Positions 12,716 to 25,700 are shown, counted from the first letter of the stretch. The stretch is DNA of 64,000 nucleotides from Combretum micranthum (GCA_024138025.1 JAMXBD010004259.1:1-64000), one strand, 5' to 3'. Made by a program: numbers and translations. The notes: generated from the sequence alone by a model not told the origin.

Positions 12716-13000
12716 CTAATCCGACGATTCCCTTTGTAAATGCTCCATCCTTTCGATAAATAAATTTAACACAAAGAGACGTCGAGGCATATTTCTCAAG
12801 CGAAACCATCCCATGGTCACGGAAATCGAAGCCGAGTTGTCAGAAGCGGTCCATCTAACTTCACAGGCCATGTTCATTGAAGCGTCGCCGATCGACATTG
12901 ACGATCCATCCAAGTCGTCCACGTTCCATGCCATGCAAGCTGCAACAGCAATTGAGTCACGGTCCTTCAAGCAAAGACAAGTCAAACCGAACTTCCACGA
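12716..13000 (-). pseudogene. Unidentified GC-rich exon-like fragment
   Basis: About 280 bp near 50% GC sit in much more AT-rich DNA. Both strands are open. Minus strand: 89 residues containing IAVAACMAWNVDDLDGSSMS, ACEVRWTASDN and MGWFRLRNMPRRLF, ending at a stop. Plus strand: 63 residues from an ATG at 12813. Minus-strand codons (GCT, GTT, TTG, AAG) look more plant-like than the plus strand, which needs many ACG, GCG and TCG codons, so I favour the minus strand. There is no ATG at its start and a stop lies just upstream, so this would be an internal or last exon or a captured gene piece. I do not recognise the family. Confidence 0.35.
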
Positions 13001-13305
13001 TTAAATAGATGATACGAATTGGAAAGCGAATCGGATTAGCTTGAAGAATTTATAAAGGTTGCCGAAAAATAAACGTGTGTGTGTATATATAAATAATGTG
13101 ATAGACTCTCTAGGAGATTTTATAGTTCTAGGTAAGCATCGGAATGAAAGAATTTTCCTTCCTTTTTTTTTTTTTTTCCCCAAGCTGATATGAATGACTT
13201 CACATATAAATTCATGAAATTTCAGTACCATTTATAATGGTAAGGATTTAATATATATATATATATATAACACTATAAAAAGTAAAAATAACAGCAAAGA
13301 TCTAT
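13001..13305. other. Intergenic, simple repeats only
   Basis: A short TG/TA run near 13075-13090, a T run near 13167-13178 and an AT run near 13250-13268. Nothing else seen. Confidence 0.5.
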
Positions 13306-13665
13306 ATTAGAGTATCTTCATTAGAGATGCTTGACACAAGTCCTTGTACTAAGGACCTTATTTTCTAAAATCCTTAACAATAGAGAGGTCCTTCAGCTTT
13401 TTTAGATCCTCTTTCTCAGATCCTAAAAAGTAAAATTCTTTTATGTCTTTTGATAATCGTTTTATATTTTTTTTTTATTAAGTGTTTTATATAAAAATAT
13501 ATAGAACTCATAAAACCTAAATAGATAAGATGGGCCTTATATTTAAAAAAAAAAAAAAAACTTAGGATTAAGTGGTGAGTTTTTTCAAGAGAAAAAAGGT
13601 CCTTAATGGAACTTGATCCATCACATGACCTAATGGGTTGCTGGATCACTAACAGATCCATGGTC
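13306..13665. mobile_element. Possible MITE
   Basis: The left end (AGTATCTTCATTAGAGATGC) and the reverse complement of the right end (AAGTTCCATTAAGGACC) are weakly similar. AAGGACC/GGTCCTT motifs repeat inside. The organisation recalls plant MITEs that start with a GAGCATCTCCAATGGAG-like end. No TSD was resolved. Confidence 0.3.
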
Positions 13666-14480
13666 TAACCTGTCAACCAATAGGTCAGCATAGGTCAAGG
13701 TCCAGCCATTTAAAAAAAATGGTTACAAACAAAAGAAAAGTGAAGAAAAAATAAATGCGAATAAAAATTTTAAACTATTTTTCATATGAAAAGTGATAAT
13801 ATATTGCTATTCACGATATTGAATTTATTGTTGTTATTAACAATGTAAGTAATAAATGTGATAAAAATAAAACCAAATTGCACTTATATAGGTTATAACC
13901 AAAGGACTCTTTTGTGTTTTAACACTGTGGGACTTGTTTTGATCATAGTTAGAGTTGCTTGGTATCTTAAGCTAGATGTACTTGTGTGTAAATAAATGCA
14001 CATCTCAAGTAATACTTCCAATAAATACACAAATTGTTTTTGGCGCTCAATTTTATTTTACATTAAAATTTTGTTTTCTTTTTCAATGAACCATAAAGGC
14101 TATTACAACATGGCCATATAGGGCCATCACAACACACTAACGTAGGAAATCGAACTCGGTATTTCAAGAATGAGGACCTGAATTAGATGCCACTAGGTTA
14201 CATGACCATTGGCGATTAAAAATTTGTCCTGCTTATATTTAAATTTATCTCCATTTTTGTGGATTTTTAAATTTATCTCTTGAAAAAAAATTATAATCTT
14301 TTCTTAATTATGTTTTTCTAAAAAAGAAAAAAAGGATATTGACATGTTTAATAGGCCATGAATCGACCTATGAACCAATGGCCGAACCGACCTTAAGCCA
14401 AGTCGATTTCAAGCCAACCTTTATCAAAACCATGACTCAAAAAGTCCAGGCCGATTCGACCTTGTGCTCGTGTCTAGTGA
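13666..14480. repeat. Unresolved degenerate repeat
   Basis: Both ends carry related GACC/GGTC-rich phrases in opposite orientation (GGTCAGCATAGGTCAAGGTC near 13682; GACCTATGAACCAATGGCCG near 14365). This suggests an old non-autonomous DNA transposon. No coding region; boundaries uncertain. Confidence 0.25.
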
Positions 14481-15275
14481 TCCGTTACTTAATCAACCAA
14501 TCAAAATAAATTAAAGTTTGTGTAACCTTATATGCATTCCGTTATTAGTCCAAAAATTCTAACTAAAAGAAGCTGGATTTCAATCTGGAAAAATGCAATA
14601 AAATAGTTTGCATTTGTGCACTTTTTGCAACAAGAGGCCCATATTATAAGGTATGCATTTAAAGGCCTGTATTTTTAGTTTTATTCATTAAAGGGTCTCC
14701 ATTAATACACCGTTAACAAAATCTGACATGACACTTTCAGACGTTATAAGTTACTAGTGGGACCTAGATTATCACCTTGAAAAAATGGATACCAAATTAT
14801 TTTCTTTGAAAGAATTGTATAACCCTTTCTCTCCTTTCCCGCTTTATTAAGTAGAAAATAACAAAACCTTCTCTTTTTCTTCAAAAATCGGTATAACCCT
14901 CCCTTCTTTCTCTAACAAAAGCATTTAATGGACCATACCATAGTTATGGTTCATCCTATCATCCCTTCATTACTTCATTATGAAAGGATATCATAAGGAG
15001 TAAGCTTACCCCCCCACCCCTACCCCCCTCCCCCCCCCTCCTTTTTTAGCTTAATTTATTAACTTTTTTTAAGGTTTTTTGTAAATTATAATAAAGGAAT
15101 GTTTCGATAGTGAAAATTTTCCTTTTTATTGAGCTAATAAGTGGGTCATGAACGAAAGCAAAATTTCCTATCCTTCTACCAATGAGAAGAACACAGCCAC
15201 CTTGCACCGGAACAAAAATCGAGCCCTCTCAATAGACCAAGACCTGGGGATGAAAATGGAAGCCACTAACATCCT
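14481..15275 (+). other. Probable LINE 5' leader region
   Basis: Non-coding sequence directly upstream of LINE ORF1 homology. It includes a C-rich tract at about 15009-15041. Assignment to the LINE is by position only; I found no convincing LINE TSD. The phrase GGATTTCAATCTG at 14574 is only weakly like the sequence after the LINE A-tail (GGTTTCAATAGAG at 37804). Confidence 0.3.
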
Positions 15276-16090
15276 ATGGAGAAAGATAATCTAGTAAAAA
15301 ATAGTGTGTCATATGAGGATTCCCTCTACAAGAATGTCCCAGGGGCATATGCTCATATGCTATGGGATGAGGATTGTCCAACTCCAAACATGAAGGTTGA
15401 TAATAATGCAGATGAGGAAAACGATAAGGAAGAACCCAATGTAAGTAGAGAACCATCCTGGTCTCCATATTATATCCTTCATAAAAGTGGAGCTTGACAA
15501 CATCCACGCCCCATGAAAAAATGCCTTTTTCATCAAACTTATGAACAATAACCTAGGCTTCAAAGCCATGGAAAACAAACTAAGGTTTATGTGGAAGGGT
15601 CTTAAAACTTTCAAAATAGTCCATGTAGGATTGGGATACTACTTAGTTAACTTCAAAGACTCGATGGACTCTAACTGGATAATCCAACATGGCCCTTGGT
15701 TCATTAATGGTTCCTACTTAGCTATCAAGAAATGGGAACCTGACTTCCAGCCCTCAAGTAAAGAGTTTAAAGCAGTAGCTGTCTGGATTAGAATCTAAGG
15801 TCTCTTACTCAAGTATTACTCTCCATAGCCATGAGACGAATTGGTCAATCATTTTGCCCGATGCTAAAATATGATGCCTACACGTCAACCATAGACAAAG
15901 GATAGTTTGCATGGATTTGCATCCAACTGAACCTAAATGAGCCTTTTATGCACACCATAGTCATCAAAGGGAAACAATATCAATATCATGTCAAATATGA
16001 AGGACTATCTTAGGTATGTAAAAACTGTAGTCGTGTGGAACACCTTGGTCTTACTTATAGCACAAACTTCCCTAAAAAACCAGAACATAC
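15276..16090 (+). pseudogene. LINE ORF1 (DUF4283 and zinc-knuckle, gag-like)
   Basis: The plant LINE ORF1 protein binds element RNA. After an acidic leader (15276-15497), frame shifts lead to HAPxKNAFFIKLMNNNLGFK. From 15541 comes a clear DUF4283 core: LGYYLVNF, then HGPWFINGSYLAIKKWEPDF, then AVAVWIRI. The C-terminal half continues in another frame with KYDAYT and QYQYHVKYEGLS. Near 16015 a CCHC remnant reads CKNCSRVEHLGLTYS, in which the last Cys of CX2CX4HX4C is lost. Several stops break it. It lies upstream of the endonuclease in normal LINE order. Confidence 0.8.
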
Positions 16091-17318
16091 AACACAAAGG
16101 CTAAGAAAAGTCAAAGGAAACACAGCAAAAAAGCAAGGAACCTGAAACCAACTAACCACCAGCTGGAGACAACCCACCAGAGGTGGCTAGAAATGGAGAC
16201 AAAGACCCCAGCCCCCTACCTCCCCTCTCCCCCCAGAGTTCATATGGGGATTGGATCCTTATCAGTCGAAAGAAGAAGATTATTGGGGAAAAAATACCTG
16301 ACAAATCCTCGAGAAAACATAAGTAGCATGGTGGAAGAGTAAAAAGTAGAAATAGTAAAATGAGAAGCCTAGCATTCCAAAGCTGCATGACGGAAAGGAA
16401 AAAAGCAAATCTATTAGGCCCTTACAGCAGAGTGACAAGATTACACATGTTGACAGCTCGCAAAAAGCCCTGAGTATTTTTTCTATCCGAAGAGAAAACA
16501 CCAACCTACCCCTTCCTCACACCCTTATTGACTTAATGGGTGATGGTACCAACCTTTTCTCTGGTCCTTTTCTTAGAAATACAAGGGGCCCCTACCGAGA
16601 AGGAATCAATGGTCCATCCCCCTTCCCCTTCCCTCGTTGAACCTGCCCATCTCAACCACAGTAAGCTTCTCTTCCTCAGAGAGGGAAATGTCTCTTCATA
16701 AAAGGAAAAAAAACCATAACAAAAAAAAAAAAAAACATTCTCTTCCCTATCCATGGTGCTTCTTTACCAAACAATGATCTCTTTACAACTTCTCAGCCAT
16801 CGATCTCCTACCCCACGACTGAACCAAGCCAACCATTTTGGATCTGAATAGAGGCATTCAGAGCTCGGGTCCTAACAAAAATCACAGACAAGACTGAACT
16901 CTTTCAACACAACTTGTAGAGAAAGTCCCAACCCAATGGACCTTCATGGAGGAAGGACCCTGGCATCACCAATGGGACGAATGGAAGTAATAAACAGGGG
17001 AAACCTTTAGACTAAAATGGTGTAACCATAATGAATTTCGAACAAGGAGACACTAGAAAGGCTAAAATTGATGATCAAGGGAATAGCGGTTTGCATCATG
17101 ATGGGAACAACCACTCAGACAACAATGAAATATACCCTTTTCCAACGACCAATGGAAGTCGGCTAGATACAACAATGGGTTATGACAATATGGGAGGAAA
17201 ATGCATTGATCTTTCGTGCAAGCTTCGGGCCATGTATGATGGGGCTAGAGATAAACAAAACACAGCTAGAGAACTCTGAGATTTTCCATCTTAGCTGCTC
17301 TTTGCCAATTTTGATTTT
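16091..17318 (+). pseudogene. LINE ORF1-ORF2 linker, low complexity
   Basis: A Lys/Pro-rich tail and variable linker between the zinc-knuckle and the endonuclease. Open stretches such as 17031-17279 (acidic, Asn-rich) are plausible LINE linker but have no recognisable domain. Opposite-strand open frames at 16152-16754 are artefacts of C-rich sequence. Confidence 0.5.
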
Positions 17319-18520
17319 ATGTATGCTTTATCCTCAAACTGCTCGAACATCCCCTTTAAGGTCCCCACTTGGATCGTCAGAGGTGCTAGATCAGTGAAAA
17401 GAAAGCATGTGATTTTAGAACTCATCTCAGCGGATAACCTAGATGTCTTTGTGTTTACTGAGACAAGAATCAACAGGACTAAAGCTAAGACCCTTAATCA
17501 GAATATGAACTATACCAACATGATTTGTGTGGAAGCAACGGACTTTAGTGGAGGAATTATGATGCTTCGGAATCCAGAATTTGTACGAGTAGAGGAAATC
17601 ACAATAGATGGACAAGTGATCCATGCCATTATAAAAAAAAAAAAAAAAAAATTTCCTGTCGTTGGTTCTTTTCTGCTATTTATGCTAGCACTAATTGGGA
17701 AATGGAAAAATTCTCTGGAAAAATCTGAAGTCTTTATAAAAGAATGTTAATGGTCCTTAGTTAATGATTGGGGATTTATGATGTACTAACAAATAATGAG
17801 AAATGGGGAGGTTGTCGAGTAGATCCCAATAGAGTCAACTTGTATCAAGACTACAAGGACACATGTAGGATGTGTGACCTAACCTTTGTGGGACCAAAAT
17901 TTACCTGGTTTAATAGGAACAAAGTTCTTAATGGGCTTATACAATGCCGTATTGATAGCGCCTAGGCCAATGGGGATTGGAAATCTCTATTCCCATAAGC
18001 AAAACTACTACACCTCCACTCTCTAGGATCGGATGACTTACCCATCATGGCCACCACAGCCCCCTGCATCCAAGGTGGAGAAAGGAAAAGATGGCCTTTC
18101 AGATTCCAGCCTATAAGGTTGGACCACCTCGACTTCAAAAGTTTTGTTCAGATTTACTAGAATTATGTATCTACTTTTTTCCCAAAAAATCTTCAGCCCT
18201 TTACAAAGGTCCTAAAGATTTAGAACATGGATGTATCTAGTATCATATACAAAAGAAAGGAGGAGACAACCGCCCTCCTAAAGGATGTCTGAAATAAAAT
18301 CCAAAGGTACCCTAATCAAGACCTCTTGAATAAAGAAAAAAAGCTGGAAAATGATCTAACAGATACCTTTAATGCAAACGAAAAGCTATGGGCAGTGAAG
18401 GCAAGAGCAAAATGGATAATAAAGGGAGAAAGGAACACAAAATACTTCCATAGTTTAACCCTTTTAAGATGCCTAAAATCAAGTATCTTGGGCTTCTTTA
18501 ATGATATGGGACCTCAGTAA
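17319..18520 (+). pseudogene. LINE endonuclease (APE-type) domain, broken
   Basis: This domain nicks target DNA to prime reverse transcription. Visible motifs: WIVRGA near residue 18 of the 17319 frame (usual W-N-x-RGL), VFVFTETRIN with the metal-binding Glu of the usual LxETK, and DFSGGIMML. After an 18-base A run at 17634 the frame shifts (WFFSAIYASTNWEM). Then GDxxDVLTNNEKWGG at 17770, where the usual GDFN has lost a residue, and CDLTFVGPKFTWFN (17870). The connector to RT follows, including WIIKGERNTKYFHS at 18413. The final H of the SDH motif may survive as GSDDLPI near 18030. Inactive through frameshifts and stops. Confidence 0.8.
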
Positions 18521-19649
18521 ACAAAGAAAAGTATCTTAAGATCTATGTCAAATATTTCTTTCATACCCTCTACTCCACTTAAAAATCCCTCAATAAAGAC
18601 TGCCTTATTATTTGGGATAATAGTGGGCCATGTCTCTCCATGGAACATTGAACCTCTCTAGTGCAATCAGTTACCCTATATGAAATTAAGAAAGCTTTAT
18701 TATGCAACGAGAATAATAAATCCACTGGAATAAACAACATCCATGTTAGTTTTTTCAAAAACTGTTAGGAATCTGTATGCCAGTAGTCTGCAAAAGGGTA
18801 ATCAAGTGCTTTGTGGAGGAATCTTTCTCAAAGGAACTAAACAAAGCCATCATTACCCTCATTTAATCAAGTGCTTTGTAGAGGAATCTTCTCAAAGGAA
18901 CTAAACAAAGCCATCATTACCCTTATTCCAAAAAATGCAAGGTGCAAGTAAATTAGAGACTTCGGATCAATTAATTTGTGCACCAAGATATAGAAAATCA
19001 TCACCAAAATTATGGTTAATTGACTAAGGCCTTACTTGGACGATTTCATCAGCCTTAAATAGGCCATGTTCATACCTAGTAGAATTAGTAGATAATGTCT
19101 GTGTCTTTCAAGAAACATTGCATGAAATGAAAAGGAAAAAAAACAAGAGATCGCTAATGCTTAAATTAGACCTTGGAAAAGCTTATGATCAAATGGAATG
19201 GGACTTTAAGAAGTGCTCTAAAAATCCTAAGTTTTCCAACCAGCTAAGTCAACATCATTGAAGTTGCCTTGCGACAATCAACTACAAAGTGCTGTTGAAT
19301 GTACCACCATGATTCCTTCCCAGCAAGTAGGGGCTAAGGCAAGGGAACCCCATTTCCCTTGCTTATTTATCCTCTATATGGAAGTCTCGAGCAAGGTAAA
19401 CATTACTTAAAAGACAAAGGCTGGTGGAATCTAATGAAGTTGCACGATGATGGATTAAGCCTCACATACCTCATGTTTGTGGATGACCTAATCTTTTGTG
19501 GAGAAGCTATTAAGCAAAACACAAGGTTATGAAAAACATCTTAAACCTCTTCGAAAACTAGCTAGCCAAAAACTTAATAGAGGGAAGTCAAATATCACCT
19601 TCTCACAAAACACAACCATGGATGAACAGAGGTCCAAGATGAACTTTCT
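18521..19649 (+). pseudogene. LINE reverse transcriptase, broken
   Basis: RT would copy element RNA at the nick. Recognisable blocks: INNIHVSFFKN near 18730, KAIITLI with a nearby IPKN-like piece (PKNAR) at 18930, LKLDLGKAYDQMEWDF at 19160-19205 (usual LKLDMSKAYDRVEW), and the catalytic box as FVDDLIFCGEA at 19476 (usual FADD). Frames shift repeatedly and a 65-bp block is duplicated at 18800-18927. It is interrupted at 19650 by a solo LTR and continues at 21130. Confidence 0.8.
18800..18927 (+). repeat. 65-bp tandem duplication inside LINE RT
   Basis: Two copies (18800-18864 and 18865-18927), each starting AATCAAGTGCTTTGT and ending at CATCATTACCC. They differ by a few bases, so the duplication is not recent. 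Confidence 0.9.
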
Positions 19650-21129
19650 TGTCAATCGTTTAAATTTATGAAATCCGTTCTTAGATTGGCTACAAGAAGC
19701 AATAGGTAGAGTACCTATCAAATCATAGTATAGAGTTAAGATTGGGGTCGTCCACAAGTAAAGAATAACTACCATTAATTACTTCTTTTCTTCTATCTAG
19801 CAACCCAAAAGATAATTGTTAAGCACTATCAACTAAAGAAACTACTAAACTATTTAAGGTCAACAAACAAGATCACTACGAACAGCAAGCAAAGATTACA
19901 ATCAGAGCAAACATGACCTAGATCTTGTCCTTCATCTAATCTCATCATTTCAATCATATAATACTGAAGAATATCCGAATTGAGCTGTTATACTGTCGAA
20001 TTCCTTATACAAATTGATAATCCTCTCAAATCTATCAATTTATCTAATCTTAAATCAATTAATTAGGATCTCTTCTCGATTAATAAAAACCTAAGATCGC
20101 ATTAAGCACTTGAACTCATTGAAAACAATGAATTAAGGAAGATCCTTGCTATTCTATTTCTAAATTTACAATCGAATCTCATCAAATTGCATAAATCTAT
20201 TCATGAAAGCAATTTCTCAATTGACTTAAATGAAAATCAAACATAAATTTTCATTCCGGATACAAATCTAGAAACCAAAAGAGCATGCAATTTGAACATA
20301 AGAACATCAATTGGATTGCATTAAGAGTAGATTCTCAACACATGATGAAATTAGAATTCAAACAGATATAAATCTACGATCTACTCTTCCATAGTGATAT
20401 CAAATGACAAACGAAATTAAAAAAAAAGAATTGAATTCATAAGTACAGCCCTTAGAAATGAAGTTCAATGGTGATGAATTTGGATCTACAATCCGGATTC
20501 GACCTTGACTTGTTCTCTTTATGATTTACTCCTGTCAAAATTCTCACAACCCACAAAGAAAAACGTGATCTAGAATAAAACATAACTAACTTCTCTCCCC
20601 AAGAAGTATTTTTATCATCAAATTTCAAAATAGAATCTCACAGGAAAAAATGCGTGGTACAAATGGGGTTTTAAACGACTCGTATAGGCCTGTTATAGCT
20701 ACTGATTAATGAAAATTGAGCTTAAATACCCATTCAAACACCTCATATGAGGTCGTTCCCTACTGTATGAAAATTCATCACACACCCTTGAATATATTCC
20801 TGTTTGAAGGGGCGTTGTAGCTATTGGTTGCTTTCTTGTCCCATAGGCCTCCCAAAAGGGCTGTTTATAAGACTGTTTTCACGTGTTCATCTTCCTAGTT
20901 AAATAGCCTCTCAAACAAGCTGTATGGAGGGTTGTTGCGCGTTCTAAATCCTTGAAAGGTTGCTTAGCTCCATTCCTATTGCGATTGTTTTGTTTCTTCA
21001 TGAAGGAGTTTGTAATACCTGAATTGACAATTTAAACAATTAAGAGCCTTTCTAGATTATTTTTACTTATAATATCAACTGATTAAGTATAAAATCATCT
21101 TAGAAATAAGGGTGTTATAGCATTTATCA
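19650..21129 (-). mobile_element. Solo LTR of a TGATAA family, copy 1, in the LINE
   Basis: LINE RT sequence stops at about 19649 and resumes at 21130. On the minus strand the insert runs from TGATAAATGCTATAACACCC to GATTGACA, so it has TG..CA ends. A second copy lies at 41304-42683, with the same end words (TTATCA on one side, GTCAATC on the other) and a shared GGGTCGTxC phrase. No TSD is evident (TTTCT against TCCAT) and no internal coding. The single-LTR reading is inference from the ends and the split host. Confidence 0.6.
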
Positions 21130-21928
21130 TCCATCTCTAAGATCTTATAGATAATGAAAGGAATAACCTAGGAAAGCTTTAAGACTCCCTATCAAGACAA
21201 ATGGGCCACTTACAACCCAGGAACTTGACTTTATTATAGAAAGTCTGAACAAAAACCACAAGATGGAAAGCAAGACTCTTAATTTGGAAGAAAGGAGACT
21301 CATGATCGCCATAGAAGTAGAGAGTGTAGTTAACTACTATGCTTAATTTCTACCCCTGCCCAAAAAACTTACAAATGAAATAGAGAAGAATTGCAGATGT
21401 TTATTTGGGGCTTCAGAGAAGTGAACAACAAAATCCATTGGATTGATATGCACAAAGAAACAAAGCTTGGTTAGTTATGCTAATCTGAAAAATACGCACA
21501 GTGAACTTCCACTAGAGCGCTGTGTTTCAGAGAAAATTAAGACAAAAAAGGAATGGTTAACCTCAGAAAAGCGAATCCTAGCTAACCAAAGCTCTTTGAA
21601 GAGCAAACTTAGTCCTAAACCAAGAGAAGATTCTATCTTCTAAGAGTGGTAGAGACCTCTCTTTTTGGAATGACAAATGAAACTAGCATGGCCTACCCAT
21701 ATCTAGCTATATGGCCCCTTTGGTGTTCACTCCCAAAACATATCTCTTAAAGATGCTTGGCATTTAGTAGGAGTATGGGACGAATTAGTAATCCAATACC
21801 CGATATACACCACCATTGCAAATAAGCTAGGGCATATTTTCCTTGAGATAGGAATCAAGAATAAAGGAAAGAAGAATGGGCTTTGGTCCAATTGGAGGAG
21901 CATGGAAATAAAAGACATATATAGCTAA
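21130..21928 (+). pseudogene. LINE ORF2, region after RT
   Basis: Continues the LINE after the solo LTR. Collinear pieces include LDFIIESLNKNHKMESKTL, then VESVVNYYAxFLPLPKKLTN (21325-21380) and IEKNCRCLFGASE, the usual connector between RT and zf-RVT. The last piece, ISLKDAWHLVGVWDELVIQY (21738-21800) to about 21920, is the typical stretch before zf-RVT. It breaks off at the start of the nested insertion; zf-RVT and RNase H resume at 36709. Confidence 0.75.
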
Positions 21929-22741
21929 TAGTGATGTGCCATAGGCCATATGGATTTTATGTCATTTGAATATTTATTACCTTTATAATATGAGCCATTT
22001 ATTTATCAAAGTTATTATTGGCCTTTGTACTTTGATAAAATGATTTCATGAATAAATTTGTTATTCCTTATGTCATTAAAGTATATGACTTTAATAGTAA
22101 AACCATAAGGCGAGAAATAAATTTATTTTAAATTATCCCTAGTCATTCATTATATGGAATAATAATTAACTAAGACTAGTATGTTGGTTGAATGATGATC
22201 ACGTTTTACAAATCATGGATATAAGATATCAATTCAGCACATAGATACATATAAGAGTACATTGTATTGGAATAACCAACTTTGAGAATACTATATGGAT
22301 CAATATGATAAGTATTTCTCATCCCAATGTTGTTTTAGTCTTTTAACCTGATGATACCATGGATTCCTAAATAGCAAGTTTGTGTTTTAATTCAATTCTT
22401 CATCATCACTAATCGGATGATTCTAAGACTGTACTTGAACATGGAATAAGCTATGTAGGGAATATGTGTATTCATAAAGAGAATTTGTTCCTCTCATTAA
22501 TTTTAGAGGGATATCTTTTGGGCCTCTTGATGAGTAAGACTGAGAAATACATAGTCGTACTTGAATGAAATGATAAGAATTATCAATTCATTTGTTTAAG
22601 TCATTTAAACTCTAGATTTAAGAGATAAGTGATAGACAATATAACAGTGTATTAATCTACACTCTATGTTTAATCATAAGATATTGTGTGATAAAGAGAC
22701 TAAATAATTAACTATTTAATGGGTAAAGTCGGATCACTAAC
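21929..22741 (+). mobile_element. Copia-type solo LTR L, left part
   Basis: Left portion of an LTR split by the gypsy cluster; the rest is at 35895-36708. The left boundary is set by LINE homology ending and by a degenerate TSD (GCTAA at 21924, GCTAC at 36709). The TG start has decayed (TAGTGATG). Orientation comes from the right part, which ends AAAACCCAACAACA. No internal coding. Confidence 0.5.
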
Positions 22742-25700
22742 TATAAGCCTCGTTTTCTTAGCAATCCGAACTCGGTCTCGGAGATCGAATCGAAAACCAA
22801 AACCTTAAAAGAATACCTAGGGCTAGTTTGGACCTAGAAACCCTAAGTTCGGCAATACAAGAACAAAACCTCGGAATAATAAAAATGAGTTAGCTTTAGA
22901 ATATAGTCCTAAATAAATATCAAAACATAAAAGATCAGATTTCAGAAATTCATTCGTTCGAATCTGGGATCTGTTCTCGAAAACCAGTCCTCGAGACTCA
23001 AAAATAAAAATATATTATTAGGACTCTTTAGAATCGAAAATTTAATAAGGAATTCAAATATATAATTATAAGAATTTTTCAGTTTATAAAAATTACAGTT
23101 TAGCCTTTTATCGTATTTTCATTACTACCGGTAATTTAATTGTCTAATCTATTTTTTTATTTGTAATCACACTATTCACAAGTACACCACCCATACCCTA
23201 TTCTTATGTCCTTACAACCTATTCTTTCTTACATCATTTTCCTTACAAATTTACTTTTCAATGCATTTTATTACTTAAATTACTTTTAAATTTGAATTTT
23301 GTTACACAAAATAAATCAAACATCTCTCTCTCTTAACCCAAACCGGCACCCCCTCCCCTTATCCTCTCTTCCATTTGTTTTAATTTTTCTTGATTAATTA
23401 ATCCAACAAAACCCTAATTCCATTTCCTATATAAACACTCTTATGCCTTTCACTTTTCACTTTCCTTCTTTTCACAAAAAGATCAAACTTTTGAAATTTT
23501 TGTTCTCTCTCTCTCCCCTCTTGTGTTGCCGTGAGCTCCCCTTCCCCTCACACACTCACACTTAACTTTTTTTCCTTCAAGTTTTCTAGTTCCAAACCTT
23601 TAATAGGTAATAGATCTAAACCTTACCACAATAAAACATGTAATGGTAAGATCATACGTGTGATTTCACCAAAATCCCCATGAGCTTTATGCTAGGGATG
23701 TGGAAACACTAAAGCATGATATTCTTGCCATCATAATTTGTGGATCTTGTTATTTAAGTTATTTTTCTATTATTTTGCTTTACTATTTCTTTATGTTGTT
23801 CTTATAGATATTTTGTACATGTATTCTTTCTTTAACCTCATCTATATTATGCTTATATTGCATTTATCCATAACATGAATAATATAGTAGATCTATTTGT
23901 TTTGAGTACATAAATGCCATACATTTTTGTCTTATGTACATAAAAGACTTGTAGTAGCATGATAATAATGAGAATATGTTAAAAAGTCCAAGGTCTATTT
24001 TAGTTTCAACAAAAAATGATTTTTGAAATTCGGATCTTGAGGAACGCCCATTTAGAAAACCTATTTTCCAACTCCAAAATGAAGATTTTACATTTAAAAT
24101 GAAGGGCTAGGAGATCAGTATAAAGGAATGATTTTTATGAGTTGAGCTTAGTTTTACTAAGAGAAATTTTCAAAATAAGAAAAAAAAATACAAAAGATAA
24201 GTTAGAACTAGTTTCAACCCTAATAAGAACTTGAAATTCGTAACTAGGGTGAAGTGTCAAGTAAACACCTATTTTCCAACCCTAAAAAAGAGTTTTATTA
24301 AAAAAATGGAAGCTTAGGAAGTAGGTTTGGTTAGGACTTAATTTTAGAAAGATTAAATGAGTTTTACACAAGAAATAATCTCAAATACAAATTTCAAAAT
24401 TCGGATCTAGGAATGACCCCCATTTAAACAATCCCAAATGCCAAAAATGAGGATTTTAATAGAAAAATAGAAGCCTTAAGAAATAGATGTAATAAATACT
24501 TAATTTTGATAAGAATAAATGGATTTTATCAAAGTATAATCCTAAAACAAAGGAAAGATTTCAAAACATGGATCAAACAATATTCTCATTCCTTAAAATC
24601 TTGTAAAATTCGTAACTAGGCAAAACCCTTATTTAAACATCTATTTTCCAACCTGTAAATGAAGAATTTTATTAAGATAATGAAGGTATTAGGCATATAG
24701 GTCATCAAGGCTTTATCATAGTAAAATTATAGATGATTTTCAAAGAGACAAAACTAATTTTTTTCAACCAAGTATTCTTGAAGCTATTGCAAAGTAAAAG
24801 TTTTCCAAAAATTCTTTTTAATCAAAAAACATTAAGGATATACATATAGATAGCTCATATCATGTCATTCATGATAATAATTTGTAGATATTGCATGCAC
24901 ATACAATATACTTGGTAGAAACAATGCAAATTTCACAAAACAATTTCGAAAATGTAATTTTTAGCTACTGATTAATCTGATCCAAGCTTTCAAGGCCTGA
25001 AAGTTTTCAAAACTTAGTAATAACATCATATAAATAGATCTTTCGAAGTAGATAGAATTGATAGCTTATTTGCAAAATTCCGAGTTAAAATAACCAAGTT
25101 ATGGTCGTTTTAAGTTGGAATTTCCATTTACCACGAAAATTACGAACTTAAAAGATTTTATTTAATAAATTGGAATTAGTTATGGTTTGAAATACTTATT
25201 TGGGTATTTCTTTCATTTAGGTAACTTTGAATTGGAAGAATTCTTGCCACTGGATTACTACGACTAAAGACCGATGTCCATGGCCGAGTGAGTCATACTT
25301 CCTATTTATTATTCCGTCTTGTGCTTATAAATTTTAGTTGCACTAAAATGATAGGCAAAGATAAAATTGGAAATGCATGATGGGTATTCATGGGTTTATG
25401 TATGTTATCTTGATGTGTTGAGAAAAATGTGCTAAGAATATCGAAACTGGGTAATAAGTCAATGTATGATTATATGCCATGATTATGAGTGTCTGCTAAT
25501 TGATTGGTCACCTATGAAATTGAATTAACGAATATTCAAACTAACAAGTAATACGGACATAATCACTTCATGATGGGGATGGTGCATTTAATCATGGTTG
25601 GTTCTCCGTGATCCATAAATGGTATGAATGAGATGGGTTGCCCGTAAGCCATAAAACGGTACAGTTGATGGGTTGCTCATGAGCCATAAAATGGAACAGT

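Noticed and set aside
13306..13661. 81-residue minus frame (13416-13661) as a gene
   Set aside because: Lys/Phe-rich AT-driven frame inside a probable MITE, without domain evidence.
14574..14586. Possible LINE target duplication with 37804
   Set aside because: Only partial similarity (GGATTTCAAT against GGTTTCAAT); too weak to define the LINE 5' end.
16152..16754. Several minus-strand open frames
   Set aside because: They are shadows of the C-rich LINE linker; LINE domains on both sides read on the plus strand.
17319..17750. 143-residue open frame taken as an intact gene
   Set aside because: It is the start of the LINE endonuclease read through an A-run frameshift. The residues after the Lys run are out of frame.
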